This document shows positions 1 through 8,135 of a stretch of 46,908 nt of DNA, piece by piece. The notes below the pieces were generated by a model. The model did no database searches and was not told the DNA's origin. It saw only the letters and a list, made by a program, of their open reading frames with translations. This DNA is from Hyphomicrobiales bacterium (lineage in GTDB: Bacteria > Pseudomonadota > Alphaproteobacteria > Rhizobiales > Rhizobiaceae), in assembly GCA_012842935.1 (NCBI GenBank), contig DUSC01000084.1:1-46908 (forward strand), read 5' to 3'. Each line of letters starts with the position of its first letter. Positions within the stretch are counted from its first letter, which is position 1. The position numbers were made by a program, and so were the translations under genes.

Positions 1-3000
1 AAGCGTGGCCTGGGGCGTGGCGAGTCGCAGCGGCGGCGCGCGCAGGATGCCGCCTGCGACCGTGAAGGCGAGATCCGCCTCGCCGGCGCCGAAGCTCCCC
101 GAGGCGACGAGGTCCGGCGCGAAGGCCGCCGTTCGCGGCCCGTCGATGTCGCGGCCGATCTCGTCGGCAGCGGCAATGATCCTGGGAAATGCGCCGGCGT
201 CGAGGCCGGAAACGGTCAGGTCATGAGCCTCGGCCGTGCCTGAGCCCGACAGCGCCGCAATCAGGCCCTCGATCGTCTTGCCGCTGGCCGACAGAGTCGC
301 CGTCACGTCGGCGCGGCCGCCAATGCCATTGCCGTCCAGCAGGCTCCCGATGTCGGCGTCCACGAGTTTCGCCTGACCGGAGACCATTCCGGTACCGCCA
401 TTGTTCTTGATCTCGACGAGCCCCGTCAGCGTGCCGCCATGCATGGCCGCCCTAAGATCGGCGATACGCAGCCCGTCCGCGCCGAGCGTACCGCTGAATG
501 ACACGTCCTCCGCGACGCCGAGAATGCCGGCCGAAACCGTGCCGGCCACCACGTCGAGGTCGGCAGAGAAGGGCAGTGCCGCCGAGCCGGCAAAGGGCGT
601 GCGCGGCCAGGTCCCACCGTCGCCGGTGAGCGACGCTTCGCCAAGCACCATCGCCACCACCGGTACCAAGTCGAGCGAATCGAGCGTGATGGCGCCGGTC
701 AGGTGCGGATGTCCGCCCTCCAGCGCGGCGTTGATGTCGCCGGCAACCGCCCCCTCGCCCACAGAACCCTCGATGCGCGAGAAGGTGAGAAGGCCCTTGC
801 CGAACGTCGCGTCGGCAGCAAGATCCGCGGCGGTGCCGAAGCCGAAGCCTGGCATGCCCAAGCCCGTCGTCATCAGCCAAGGCTCGATATCCGACGACTG
901 CAAGGTGAGAGCGCCCTCGCCTTCTGCACCGTTTTCCGTCAGACGGAAGGTCCCCTTGTAGGACGCCGTCAGGTCTTCGGAGGTAAAGTCCACAGTCGCA
1001 TCGAGCCCTTCGGACAAGGTACCGCGCGCGGTCAGCGTCGTGTCGGCCCCGCCGAGCATGCCGATCGGCAGCGTAGGAAGCCCATAGAGCGCCAGAAGCG
1101 CCTCGGCATTATCGTTCTTTGCCGAGATCGTCAGCGACATGGGCCGGCCGGCGTCAAACAGCGGCTCCGCATTGCCCGAAACCGCGAGCGAAAACACGGT
1201 GCCGCCGGCTTTGCCATGCGCACTGAGCGCCGCGCTTCCGTCGCGGCCGGGCGCCGCCGAAGCGACCAGGTCGATCTCGGCCTCCGTGAAGAGCTCCGGA
1301 TAGGCATCCACGCGGCGGCGAAGCGCCGAGAGGAGAGAATTTTGCGGATAACGTTCGGTGAGGACCGAAATCAGCGGCGCCAGGTCTGCGCCGACGACCG
1401 CCGCGTCGACGTTTCCGGATGGGCTATTGCCGATATCCTTGATGATGCCGGTAGCGCTGACGCTGGCGCCTTCCACGCCGCCGAGCGCCAGCCGGTCGAT
1501 CTCGATCCGCCCGTCGCGCAGCCTGAGCACCGTGTCGACCTTCTCCGCGGTCAGCCCGGCAACGCTGACCGGACCGGCCCTTACCGAAAGGTCAATATCC
1601 TGCTCGGCCAGTCGCGTCATGCCGGATTCGCTGACGAACAGCGAGGCAAATGCCTTCAATCCGTCGACGTCCAGCGCGCCACCCTCGAGGTCAAGCGAGA
1701 TGGATGCGGTACTCTCGGCCGGCCGGTGGCGGTCGAGCGCTCCGTGGAAGCGGGCATTGCCGAGGATGAGTTCGAGATCGTCGAGGCGCTGCCGTTCGCG
1801 CGTCAGGTCGACTCTGGCGCTGAAACCGGCGGACGGAAGTCGCCGGATCGCCTCGTCGACATCGCGCGACAACCAGGCGGCGAAACCCGACGGCTGGCCA
1901 ACCGCCAGAAGCAGCTTTCCTGCGAAGCCGAAACTGTCGCCCGTGTGCAGCAGCCCGTCACCCTCTATCGTGGTCCGCCCGGGCAGCAACGCCGCGAAGC
2001 TGTCGATGGCCCATCCTTCGGGCGCGGGCCGGGCCGACAGCGCAACGTCGCGGATCGTCGTGTCGCCTGCAACGATGGCGGGCAGCTTGACGGCTATCGT
2101 CCCCGGGATCGGCGGCTTCGGCAGGTCCGCCAGAACCGCTTCGATCGCCGCCAGTCGGCTTTCTAACGTCAACCCGCTGACCTTGTCGGATTGCGACTGC
2201 GTGTCGTCGAAGCGCACCTGGGCACCGTCCGCGGTGATCGCGAAGCGCGGTTCGACGCCGAGTTCGATCCGCGCGGTCCCCTCGGCCGTGTAGGGATCTT
2301 CCAAGGGCCCGGTCTCGAGGCGGAACGAGGTCACGTCGAGCAGACGATGATCGAGTTCGAAATCGCCGCTGACGCGATAGGCCGGGGCCGCCTTCTCGCC
2401 CCGCGCCGTCATCGGGAAGGTCGCTCCTTCCGTCCCCCGCAGTTCGCCGTCCGCTTGGTTGCGCGCCGCAAGCCTGAACTGTCCCCGATAGTGCGGAGCG
2501 CCGCTCTCCAGACGGATGTCGCCGTCGGCCTCCACAGCCACCGGGTAGACGGCCGGCTCGGCTCTGATGCGCAGCCGCATCGCGCCGCTCTCGTCGGCCT
2601 TGCCGGTCGAGACGGAAAGGCTCGTCCGGGCTCCGTCGAGGCGCAGCGTGCCGTCGGCGCGCCACGGGCCAGCAAGCGAGCGCGCAGAAATCGTCGCATT
2701 GATCTCGGTGAGGGCATGCTCGCGGCCGCTCGCGCCATGACGGACCAGCACCTGTCCTTCGCTGACCGTCAGTTTCTCGAGCGTGATCTGCGTCGGATCG
2801 TAGGGGGTCGACGGCCGCAGCGCCCAGTCGACAACACCGTCCTGCCCGACCGACAGCCGCACCTTGGGGCGATCCAGTCGCATGTCGAAGATGAGGATCT
2901 CGCCGCGCATGAACGGGGCGAGCTCGGCATCCATGGAAAACGTCTCGACGGTCATCGCCGGCTCGCCGTCGGGGCCGCCCGCCACGGACACGTCGGAGAA

Positions 3001-3192
3001 CGTCACTGACGGGAAAGGAAGCAGACGGGCCGTCGCGGCGCCGTTCACCGTCACCTTCCGGCCGAGAATATGGGTCGCCTCGCGCTCGAAGTCGGCACGG
3101 TAGGAGGTCCAGTCGACGAAATAAGGCCCTACCAGCGCCACGGTCAGCGCCAGGACGATCAGTCCGCCGACGATTACGAAGAGCCTTGCCAG
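1..3192 (-). CDS. AsmA-family envelope protein (3' end outside the window)
   Basis: This is a long minus-strand reading frame, open from about 3192 to the window edge (1064 codons visible, C-terminus missing). It begins with one hydrophobic helix (residues about 4-24), followed by GPYFVDW and an N-terminal domain typical of AsmA-type proteins. A long series of beta-rich, Asp/Gly-rich segments follows (for example MTVETFSMDAELAPF near residue 85). AsmA relatives are inner-membrane-anchored periplasmic proteins linked to outer-membrane assembly or lipid transport; that role is family knowledge, not seen here. The start is unusual. The in-frame stop is TAG at 3232-3234, and no ATG, GTG or TTG lies between it and the helix. 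CTG at 3190-3192, four bases after a GGTGA Shine-Dalgarno-like sequence, gives LARLFVIVGG, which fits how this family usually begins. The first ordinary start (GTG, 17 codons later) would remove most of the anchor. Confidence 0.8.
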   Translation of the reverse strand, partial: MARLFVIVGGLIVLALTVALVGPYFVDWTSYRADFEREATHILGRKVTVNGAATARLLPFPSVTFSDVSVAGGPDGEPAMTVETFSMDAELAPFMRGEILIFDMRLDRPKVRLSVGQDGVVDWALRPSTPYDPTQITLEKLTVSEGQVLVRHGASGREHALTEINATISARSLAGPWRADGTLRLDGARTSLSVSTGKADESGAMRLRIRAEPAVYPVAVEADGDIRLESGAPHYRGQFRLAARNQADGELRGTEGATFPMTARGEKAAPAYRVSGDFELDHRLLDVTSFRLETGPLEDPYTAEGTARIELGVEPRFAITADGAQVRFDDTQSQSDKVSGLTLESRLAAIEAVLADLPKPPIPGTIAVKLPAIVAGDTTIRDVALSARPAPEGWAIDSFAALLPGRTTIEGDGLLHTGDSFGFAGKLLLAVGQPSGFAAWLSRDVDEAIRRLPSAGFSARVDLTRERQRLDDLELILGNARFHGALDRHRPAESTASISLDLEGGALDVDGLKAFASLFVSESGMTRLAEQDIDLSVRAGPVSVAGLTAEKVDTVLRLRDGRIEIDRLALGGVEGASVSATGIIKDIGNSPSGNVDAAVVGADLAPLISVLTERYPQNSLLSALRRRVDAYPELFTEAEIDLVASAAPGRDGSAALSAHGKAGGTVFSLAVSGNAEPLFDAGRPMSLTISAKNDNAEALLALYGLPTLPIGMLGGADTTLTARGTLSEGLDATVDFTSEDLTASYKGTFRLTENGAEGEGALTLQSSDIEPWLMTTGLGMPGFGFGTAADLAADATFGKGLLTFSRIEGSVGEGAVAGDINAALEGGHPHLTGAITLDSLDLVPVVAMVLGEASLTGDGGTWPRTPFAGSAALPFSADLDVVAGTVSAGILGVAEDVSFSGTLGADGLRIADLRAAMHGGTLTGLVEIKNNGGTGMVSGQAKLVDADIGSLLDGNGIGGRADVTATLSASGKTIEGLIAALSGSGTAEAHDLTVSGLDAGAFPRIIAAADEIGRDIDGPRTAAFAPDLVASGSFGAGEADLAFTVAGGILRAPPLRLATPQATL

Positions 3193-3292
3193 CGACTCAC
3201 CCCGATCAGAACGACTTTCTCGGCGCGCACTCTATCGTGATCAGTCTGTCGATAAAGTGGCGATTGTGCGCCGCCGGCGCGGCCTTTTCCGA

Positions 3293-4699
3293 TCATCCGG
3301 GCATCTTGCCCGGATTCATGATGTTCAACGGATCGAGCGCTGCCTTGATGGAACGCATGACGGCGGCTCCGGCGCCGTGCTCACGCTCGAGGAAGGCGAG
3401 TTTGCCCTGCCCGATCCCGTGCTCGCCCGTGCAGGTTCCGTCCATGGCGATGGCGCGTGCATTGAGGCGCTGGACGAAACTCTCGGCGCGCTCGATCTCG
3501 GCCGGATCATCCATGTTCATCAGCACCAGCACATGGAAATTGCCGTCGCCGACATGGCCGATGATCGGCGCGACGAGCCCGCTCTCGGCAATGTCGGCCT
3601 CGGTTTCCGCGATGCAGTCCGCGAGCCGCGAGATCGGCACGCAGACGTCGGTCGAAAGTCCCTTGGCCCCCGGCCTGATCGTCAAAGACGCCCAGTAAGC
3701 GTCGTGCCTGGCCTTCCAAAGCCTGGCGCGTTCCTCGGCAACACTCGTCCACAGGAACGGACCGCCGCCGTGTTCGGCCGCGATCTCGCCGAACATCTCG
3801 GCCTGTTCCTTCACCCCCGCCTCCGTGCCGTGGAACTCGACGAACAGGCACGGGCTCGCGGGATAGTCGAGCTTCGAGTAGGCGATCATGGCGCTCATCT
3901 GCAGGGCATTCACCAGTTCGATGCGCGCTACCGGGATGCCGATCTGGATGGTCATGATCACTGCCCGGCAGGCGGCATCGACCGAGGGGAACGGGCACAC
4001 GCCACCCGAGATCGCCTGCGGGATGCCGTAGAGCTTCAGCGTCAGCGAGGTGATGACGCCGAGCGTTCCCTCGGAGCCGACGAGCAGTCGGGTCAAATCA
4101 TAGCCGGAAGACGATTTGCGCGCCCGCCCGCCGGTCTTCACCAGTGTCCCGTCGGCCATCACCGCCGTCACGCCGATGACGTTCTCGCGCATCGTGCCGT
4201 AGCGCACCGCGTTCGTGCCCGACGCGCGCGTCGACGCCATGCCGCCCAGGCTGGCATTGGCACCCGGATCGATCGGGAAGAACAGGCCGGTGTCGCGCAG
4301 GTGCCGGTTCAGCGCCTCGCGGGTGACGCCCGCCTCGACCGTGCAGTCCAGGTCCTCGGCGTTGACGGCGAGAACCTTGTCCAACCTCGACGTGTCGATC
4401 GAAACGCCTCCGCCCGGTGCGTTCACGTGGCCTTCGAGAGAGGTTCCCGTTCCGTAGGGAATCACCGGCACGCGGTGCTCGGCACAGATCCTGACGATGT
4501 CCTGAACCTCCCCCGCCGTCTCGACAAAGGCGACGCCATCCGGCGGCTGATTGGGGATGTAGGTCGTGGTGTGGGCGTGCTGCTCGCGGATCGTCTGACC
4601 GGTCTGGAAGCGCTCTCCGAGCCGCTGCTTGAGGATCCCGAGAACCTTCTCGATTCCCTCCTCGTTGCGCTCGACGCGCCTGAGGTCGCTCAAGGCCAT
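3293..4699 (-). CDS. FAD-linked oxidase, D-lactate/glycolate dehydrogenase-like
   Basis: This 468-residue protein of the VAO/GlcD flavoenzyme family oxidises a 2-hydroxy acid (D-lactate, glycolate or similar) to the 2-oxo acid. The N-terminal FAD-binding domain shows PYGTGTSLEGH (residues 81-91), a DPGANASLGG loop and GSEGTLGVIT. The C-terminal FAD-oxidase domain has HVGDGNFH and GEHGIG, motifs that hold substrate and metal in this family. The frame stays open to 4792, but ATG at 4697-4699 has an excellent GGAGGAAACC ribosome site directly upstream, so I place the start there. It diverges from the thioesterase gene across 109 bases. A 7-bp perfect hairpin (3297-3313, loop of 3) spans its last codons but has no T-run. 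The exact substrate cannot be told from sequence. Confidence 0.9.
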   Translation of the reverse strand: MALSDLRRVERNEEGIEKVLGILKQRLGERFQTGQTIREQHAHTTTYIPNQPPDGVAFVETAGEVQDIVRICAEHRVPVIPYGTGTSLEGHVNAPGGGVSIDTSRLDKVLAVNAEDLDCTVEAGVTREALNRHLRDTGLFFPIDPGANASLGGMASTRASGTNAVRYGTMRENVIGVTAVMADGTLVKTGGRARKSSSGYDLTRLLVGSEGTLGVITSLTLKLYGIPQAISGGVCPFPSVDAACRAVIMTIQIGIPVARIELVNALQMSAMIAYSKLDYPASPCLFVEFHGTEAGVKEQAEMFGEIAAEHGGGPFLWTSVAEERARLWKARHDAYWASLTIRPGAKGLSTDVCVPISRLADCIAETEADIAESGLVAPIIGHVGDGNFHVLVLMNMDDPAEIERAESFVQRLNARAIAMDGTCTGEHGIGQGKLAFLEREHGAGAAVMRSIKAALDPLNIMNPGKMPG

Positions 4700-4808
4700 G
4701 GTTTCCTCCGCGATTGGAACAGTGTCGGTCCTTGTACCGGACCTATGCTCGGCTAATCTGCAAATCGCCCGGACGATGTCCAGCAAGAACAAGCCGCAAG
4801 GAACGCCG

Positions 4809-5291
4809 ATGAGCCTGCCAGTCCCGTTCGTCTCCGATGTGATGGACGTCGAGAAGGAATGGATCGACTACAACGGCCATATGAACATGGCCTACTACAC
4901 CGTCCTCTTCGACCGTGGCTCAGACGGCGGATTCGAGCTGGTCGGACTGGGGCCGGACTACGTCAAGGAACGCGCCCACACCTTTTACACGGCGGAGGCG
5001 CACATATGTTATGTGAGCGAATTGCACCTCGGCGACAGGGTGCGCGTCTCATTCCAGCTTCTCGATCATGACGAGAAGCGCGTACGCGCCTACGAGGAGA
5101 TCCGCCATGTCGACGGCTGGCTGGCAGCGACCATCGAGACACTGTCGCTGCACATCGACATGTCCGGTCCGAGGGTTGCCCCCTTCCCGCCGGACATCCT
5201 TTCCCGCCTGGAGGCGCTGAAGGCAGCCCACGCCGCCCTTCCGCTGCCAGAACGCGCCGGCCGTTCGATCGGAATCAGGCGCAAGATCTAG
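4809..5291 (+). CDS. Hot-dog-fold acyl-CoA thioesterase
   Basis: This 160-residue cytosolic protein belongs to the 4-hydroxybenzoyl-CoA thioesterase-like group of hot-dog enzymes. The key motif is WIDYNGHMN at residues 18-26; the Asp/Asn and His-Met-Asn stretch sits at the active site in this family. These enzymes hydrolyse acyl-CoA esters. Relatives with this DYNGHMN form include thioesterases tied to carnitine/betainyl-CoA metabolism, but no carnitine gene is visible nearby, so the substrate is open. The frame extends upstream to 4629. I chose ATG 4809 because AAGGA lies 6 bases ahead of it and the conserved domain starts right after; ATG 4776 is the alternative. It stands alone, divergent from the FAD-linked oxidase. 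Confidence 0.85.
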   Translation: MSLPVPFVSDVMDVEKEWIDYNGHMNMAYYTVLFDRGSDGGFELVGLGPDYVKERAHTFYTAEAHICYVSELHLGDRVRVSFQLLDHDEKRVRAYEEIRHVDGWLAATIETLSLHIDMSGPRVAPFPPDILSRLEALKAAHAALPLPERAGRSIGIRRKI

Positions 5292-5384
5292 ATTCGCGGC
5301 GGCGGGGTGTTGCGCGGCGGTCGCGCTCGCCCGGAATCGCGCGGCGCCCCCCCCGAACTGTCTGGTCAGGCGCTCGGAGCCACG

Positions 5385-5405
5385 TTAACCTTAAATTCTC
5401 GTTAA
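5385..5405 (+). promoter_or_regulatory. CtrA-type binding box upstream of a small gene
   Basis: TTAA at 5391-5394 and TTAA at 5402-5405 are separated by exactly 7 bases, which is the TTAA-N7-TTAA consensus bound by the cell-cycle regulator CtrA in alphaproteobacteria. A further TTAACC half-site abuts at 5385-5390. The pair also forms a 7-bp inverted repeat (ACCTTAA / TTAAGGT). It lies in an AT-rich patch of an otherwise GC-rich gap, about 95 bases before the ATG at 5500. Binding is inferred from the motif only. Confidence 0.5.
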
Positions 5406-5499
5406 GGTGGACGAGTAACCGCCCGCGGTTGCCCGCACCCTCCCGGAAAGGGAAAAGCGGAACGAGCGAAGGCTTCGGGTGGCTTGCTCGGGGAAGGCG

Positions 5500-5697
5500 A
5501 TGAGCATCGATATCGACCACACGTCGGAGAAGCTGGCGAACGACCCGCGTCTCAGCGACTACGACTTCTGGCGTTCGCTGAAGAACCTGGAAAACGAGAT
5601 TTTCCAGCTGGCGAGCCGCAAGGAGCCGGTACCGATCGAGCTGCTGCGCTGGCGTCGCATCCTTTCCAGCGCTCGCCACAGGCGCGGCCTGGCGTGA
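5500..5697 (+). CDS. Small conserved-looking hypothetical protein (65 residues)
   Basis: This is a 65-residue, highly charged soluble protein that I do not recognise. ATG 5500 has GGAAGG 3 bases upstream, and almost every codon ends in G or C, as in neighbouring real genes, so I take it as coding. It has no signal peptide or membrane segment. The middle (YDFWRSLKNLENEIFQL) looks like an amphipathic helix and the C-terminus (RWRRILSSARHRRG) is strongly basic, so nucleic-acid or membrane contact is possible but unproven. It is monocistronic: the thioesterase ends 208 bases earlier and the next gene is on the other strand. The CtrA-type box about 95 bases upstream suggests cell-cycle control. 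Confidence 0.65.
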   Translation: MSIDIDHTSEKLANDPRLSDYDFWRSLKNLENEIFQLASRKEPVPIELLRWRRILSSARHRRGLA

Positions 5698-5742
5698 TGC
5701 CGTTGTAGCGCCCAACGGGTGCTGCGCCACGGCACGCGCGTC

Positions 5743-6618
5743 CTAGGCCAGCTTTTCCTTGAAGAAGGTCACGGTTCTTTCCCAGGCGAGGTCTGCCGCC
5801 GCCTTGTCGTAGCGTGCCGCCGAGGTGTCGTTGTTGAATGCGTGATTGACGCCGTCGTAGACATGGATCTCGAAGGTCTTCCCTGCCGCCTCCAGAGCGG
5901 CCCGGTAGGCCTCGATGCCGGCGTTGATACGCTCATCCAGGCCGGCGTAATGGAGCAGGATCGCGGCCTGTATCTTCTCAACGTCCTCCGCCCTTGGCTG
6001 GCGGCCGTAATAGGCCACCGCTGCGGCAAGGTCAGGCGACGCCACCGCCATGTCGTTGACCGTCCCGCCACCCCAGCAGAAACCGACAGCGCCGACCTTG
6101 CCGTTGCCGGCCTCGTGGCTGGCGAGGAAAGCGATCGTGGCGATGCCGTCGGCAGTGACCTGTTCGGCCGCCAATTGCCCGAACATCTCCCGCGCCTTGT
6201 CCTCGTCCGCGGGCGTGCCGCCGAGCGGCGACAGGAAGTCGGGCGCCAGCGCCACGAATCCTTCCAGCGCCAGCCGCCGCGTCACGTCGCGGATATGCGG
6301 ATTGAGCCCGCGGTTCTCGTGGACGACGATGACCGTCGGCAGCTTGACGGCAGCGCCCGCAGGTCGGACGAAGTAGCCCTTCATTTCGCCCGAACTGCCC
6401 GGATAGGCGACGTCCTCGCCCAAGACCCGAGAGTCGTCCTCGGCGACCATGGCCGCCTGCGCCGAATTCGCCGCCAGCAGCGGCACGATGGCGGCGGCCG
6501 CCGCACCCGAGCCGGCCAGTTGCGTGAGCTTCGCCATGAAGCCGCGCCGGTCGAGCGTCAGATGGGTGTACTCGTCATAGGCGTCGATCATCGCCTGCGT
6601 GATCGCGGGTCGCGTCAT
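5743..6618 (-). CDS. Tat-exported dienelactone hydrolase family protein
   Basis: This 291-residue alpha/beta hydrolase belongs to the dienelactone hydrolase family. The catalytic triad is visible as Cys181 in GFCWGGG, Asp228 in AGLDER and His259 in VNHAF. The N-terminus carries a twin-arginine signal: LDRRGFMAKL (Arg24-Arg25), a hydrophobic stretch, then ANSAQA before the mature domain, so export of a folded enzyme to the periplasm is likely. Family members hydrolyse dienelactone or other esters; the physiological substrate of the exported (YghX-like) forms is not known to me. The frame is open to 6801, but ATG 6618 has a strong GGGAGGAAG ribosome site, and the Tat motif falls at the right distance. 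It follows the TMEM43 gene by 130 bases on the same strand. Confidence 0.88.
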   Translation of the reverse strand: MTRPAITQAMIDAYDEYTHLTLDRRGFMAKLTQLAGSGAAAAAIVPLLAANSAQAAMVAEDDSRVLGEDVAYPGSSGEMKGYFVRPAGAAVKLPTVIVVHENRGLNPHIRDVTRRLALEGFVALAPDFLSPLGGTPADEDKAREMFGQLAAEQVTADGIATIAFLASHEAGNGKVGAVGFCWGGGTVNDMAVASPDLAAAVAYYGRQPRAEDVEKIQAAILLHYAGLDERINAGIEAYRAALEAAGKTFEIHVYDGVNHAFNNDTSAARYDKAAADLAWERTVTFFKEKLA

Positions 6619-6748
6619 GGCTTCCTCCCTCTGTCTGCCTGGTCGGCTACAAAGGTAGGGGGCAACGTCCGAGGGTCCATTCACGCCTTGGTGAGACGCC
6701 GGTGATGGCGGCTGGCGAAGCCGCCATGCGCATTGCCGCTCCGCAGCG

Positions 6749-7930
6749 TCAGGCCGGCTGCGCCGTCGCCGGTGCCGCCTTTGCCCGGCTCCGTCCGACA
6801 TAGATCAGGCCGGCGGCGAGGACAGCGGCGATCGCGAGGACGATCAGCGACAGTACGGGCCGGTACCAGAACCACGCCACCGCTACCGTGACGAAGCCGA
6901 CGACCACGGCGAGAAGCATGGCGACGATTCCGGTTCCCATCCGAAGCAGGCTGCCGAGCGGGGGAAGCACGTCCGCCGCCACGCCGAGCGGCGCCAGCAG
7001 CATACCGAAGCCGATTGCCAGCAGGACCAGCCCGACGACGCGCAGGATCCAGGTCAGCACCACATTGGCCGACTGGGCATCGGCGAACATCTTCGCGGCC
7101 GGCACGGCGCCGTCGTCGACCATCAGCAACTGATCGCCGGCGATCGTCTGATAGGGCGCGAAGCCGCCGTCGCGCTGCTCGCCGATCACGCTCGCCACGC
7201 CGAGCGGCGCCACCTGGTAGGAGATCCGGTAGTCGCCGATCGCCGGATTGGTCGAACTGAAGCCGAGATAGATACGGTTCTCGGCGACCGTCACGCGCTT
7301 GTTGCCGCTGTAGGCGGCATCTATCGCCGCGGTCATGTCAGTCGTCAGCGCGAGCGTCTTCTCGCCACCCAGCCCGCTGATCACGCGCTCGCTCAGCGTG
7401 AAGGCGCCGAGCCTGGCGTCAGGCACCTGGAAGCGCTCGCTGCGGATTTCCATGGGCGGATTGTCATGACCTTGCGGCACCTTGAAACCGGCGGAATTGT
7501 TCGGCGATTCTGACCATTCCTTCGAGTAGCTGTAGGTGGTCACCGTTTCCTGACCGCCGCCGACCTTGTTGGTCGTCTCCGATTTCGAACTTTCCTTCCA
7601 CTGGTACATCTCCACGGTGCGCACCAGCCGCACGCCGTCGACGGAAATCCCGAAGGTCGGATCCGAAGGCCTCGAGGTCGTCGACACCGGCCCGGTGACG
7701 TGGATCAGCCTGCCGTCGTTGGCCGGATCGACCCGGTCGGGAGTGACCGTCACCACCGCCCCTGCACCCTCGGTCAATGACCGGGCTGTCTGTACAGCCC
7801 GTCCCTCGTTCCAGAAAAGCAGGAACACCATGCCGGCAATCAGCACGAGCCCGAGAAGCACGCCGATGACCGAGTTCTTGATCCGCGTGAACCACGAGAC
7901 GCGTGTGATTTCGGTAAAAGTGTCGCCCAT
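6749..7930 (-). CDS. TMEM43-family membrane protein
   Basis: This 393-residue protein has the TMEM43 layout: one N-terminal transmembrane helix (residues about 20-41, ending FWNEGRAVQ), a large extracytoplasmic domain of about 250 residues, and three or four C-terminal helices starting near residue 293 (VLTWILRVVGLVLLAIG). The conserved WNEGRA, LxEG and VSxTSRPSDP-type segments support the assignment. The bacterial function is unknown; human TMEM43 is a nuclear-envelope/ER protein. The ATG at 7930 is preceded by a GGGGGA ribosome site. It is divergent from the metallo-hydrolase lipoprotein across a 205-base gap, and the dienelactone hydrolase follows downstream on the same strand. Confidence 0.88.
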   Translation of the reverse strand: MGDTFTEITRVSWFTRIKNSVIGVLLGLVLIAGMVFLLFWNEGRAVQTARSLTEGAGAVVTVTPDRVDPANDGRLIHVTGPVSTTSRPSDPTFGISVDGVRLVRTVEMYQWKESSKSETTNKVGGGQETVTTYSYSKEWSESPNNSAGFKVPQGHDNPPMEIRSERFQVPDARLGAFTLSERVISGLGGEKTLALTTDMTAAIDAAYSGNKRVTVAENRIYLGFSSTNPAIGDYRISYQVAPLGVASVIGEQRDGGFAPYQTIAGDQLLMVDDGAVPAAKMFADAQSANVVLTWILRVVGLVLLAIGFGMLLAPLGVAADVLPPLGSLLRMGTGIVAMLLAVVVGFVTVAVAWFWYRPVLSLIVLAIAAVLAAGLIYVGRSRAKAAPATAQPA

Positions 7931-8135
7931 GAGGTCCCCCTGCCAGAACGAACCGGCTGACCGGCGGTCGCCGTCGCCGCGCCGCTCGCGCGACGGCGCC
8001 TTTTGTCGCGCCGGTCTCGCGCGCGATCAAGTTTAAAGTTCCGAGTCGAAATGCCTAACCACCGCAACGGAGGACGCCCGCCGGTTTCGTCCGCAAGCCG
8101 CCTGGGATAGATATTGTATTGAGGTGTCGGAGGCC

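Noticed and set aside
703-3009. Long plus-strand frames opposite the AsmA-family gene
   Set aside because: They look like the only large frames there because the real minus-strand gene has neither a standard start nor a stop in the window; the minus-strand translation has a membrane anchor and AsmA-type sequence.
3257-4756. 499-codon plus-strand frame opposite the FAD-linked oxidase
   Set aside because: It mirrors the real gene almost exactly, its protein is Arg/Asp/His-rich with no domain, and the minus-strand frame has clear flavoenzyme motifs. High-GC shadow.
5484-5708. 74-codon frame overlapping the 65-residue small gene
   Set aside because: Poorer start, Arg/Ala/Gly-rich shadow product; the frame at 5500 has a better ribosome site and codon use.
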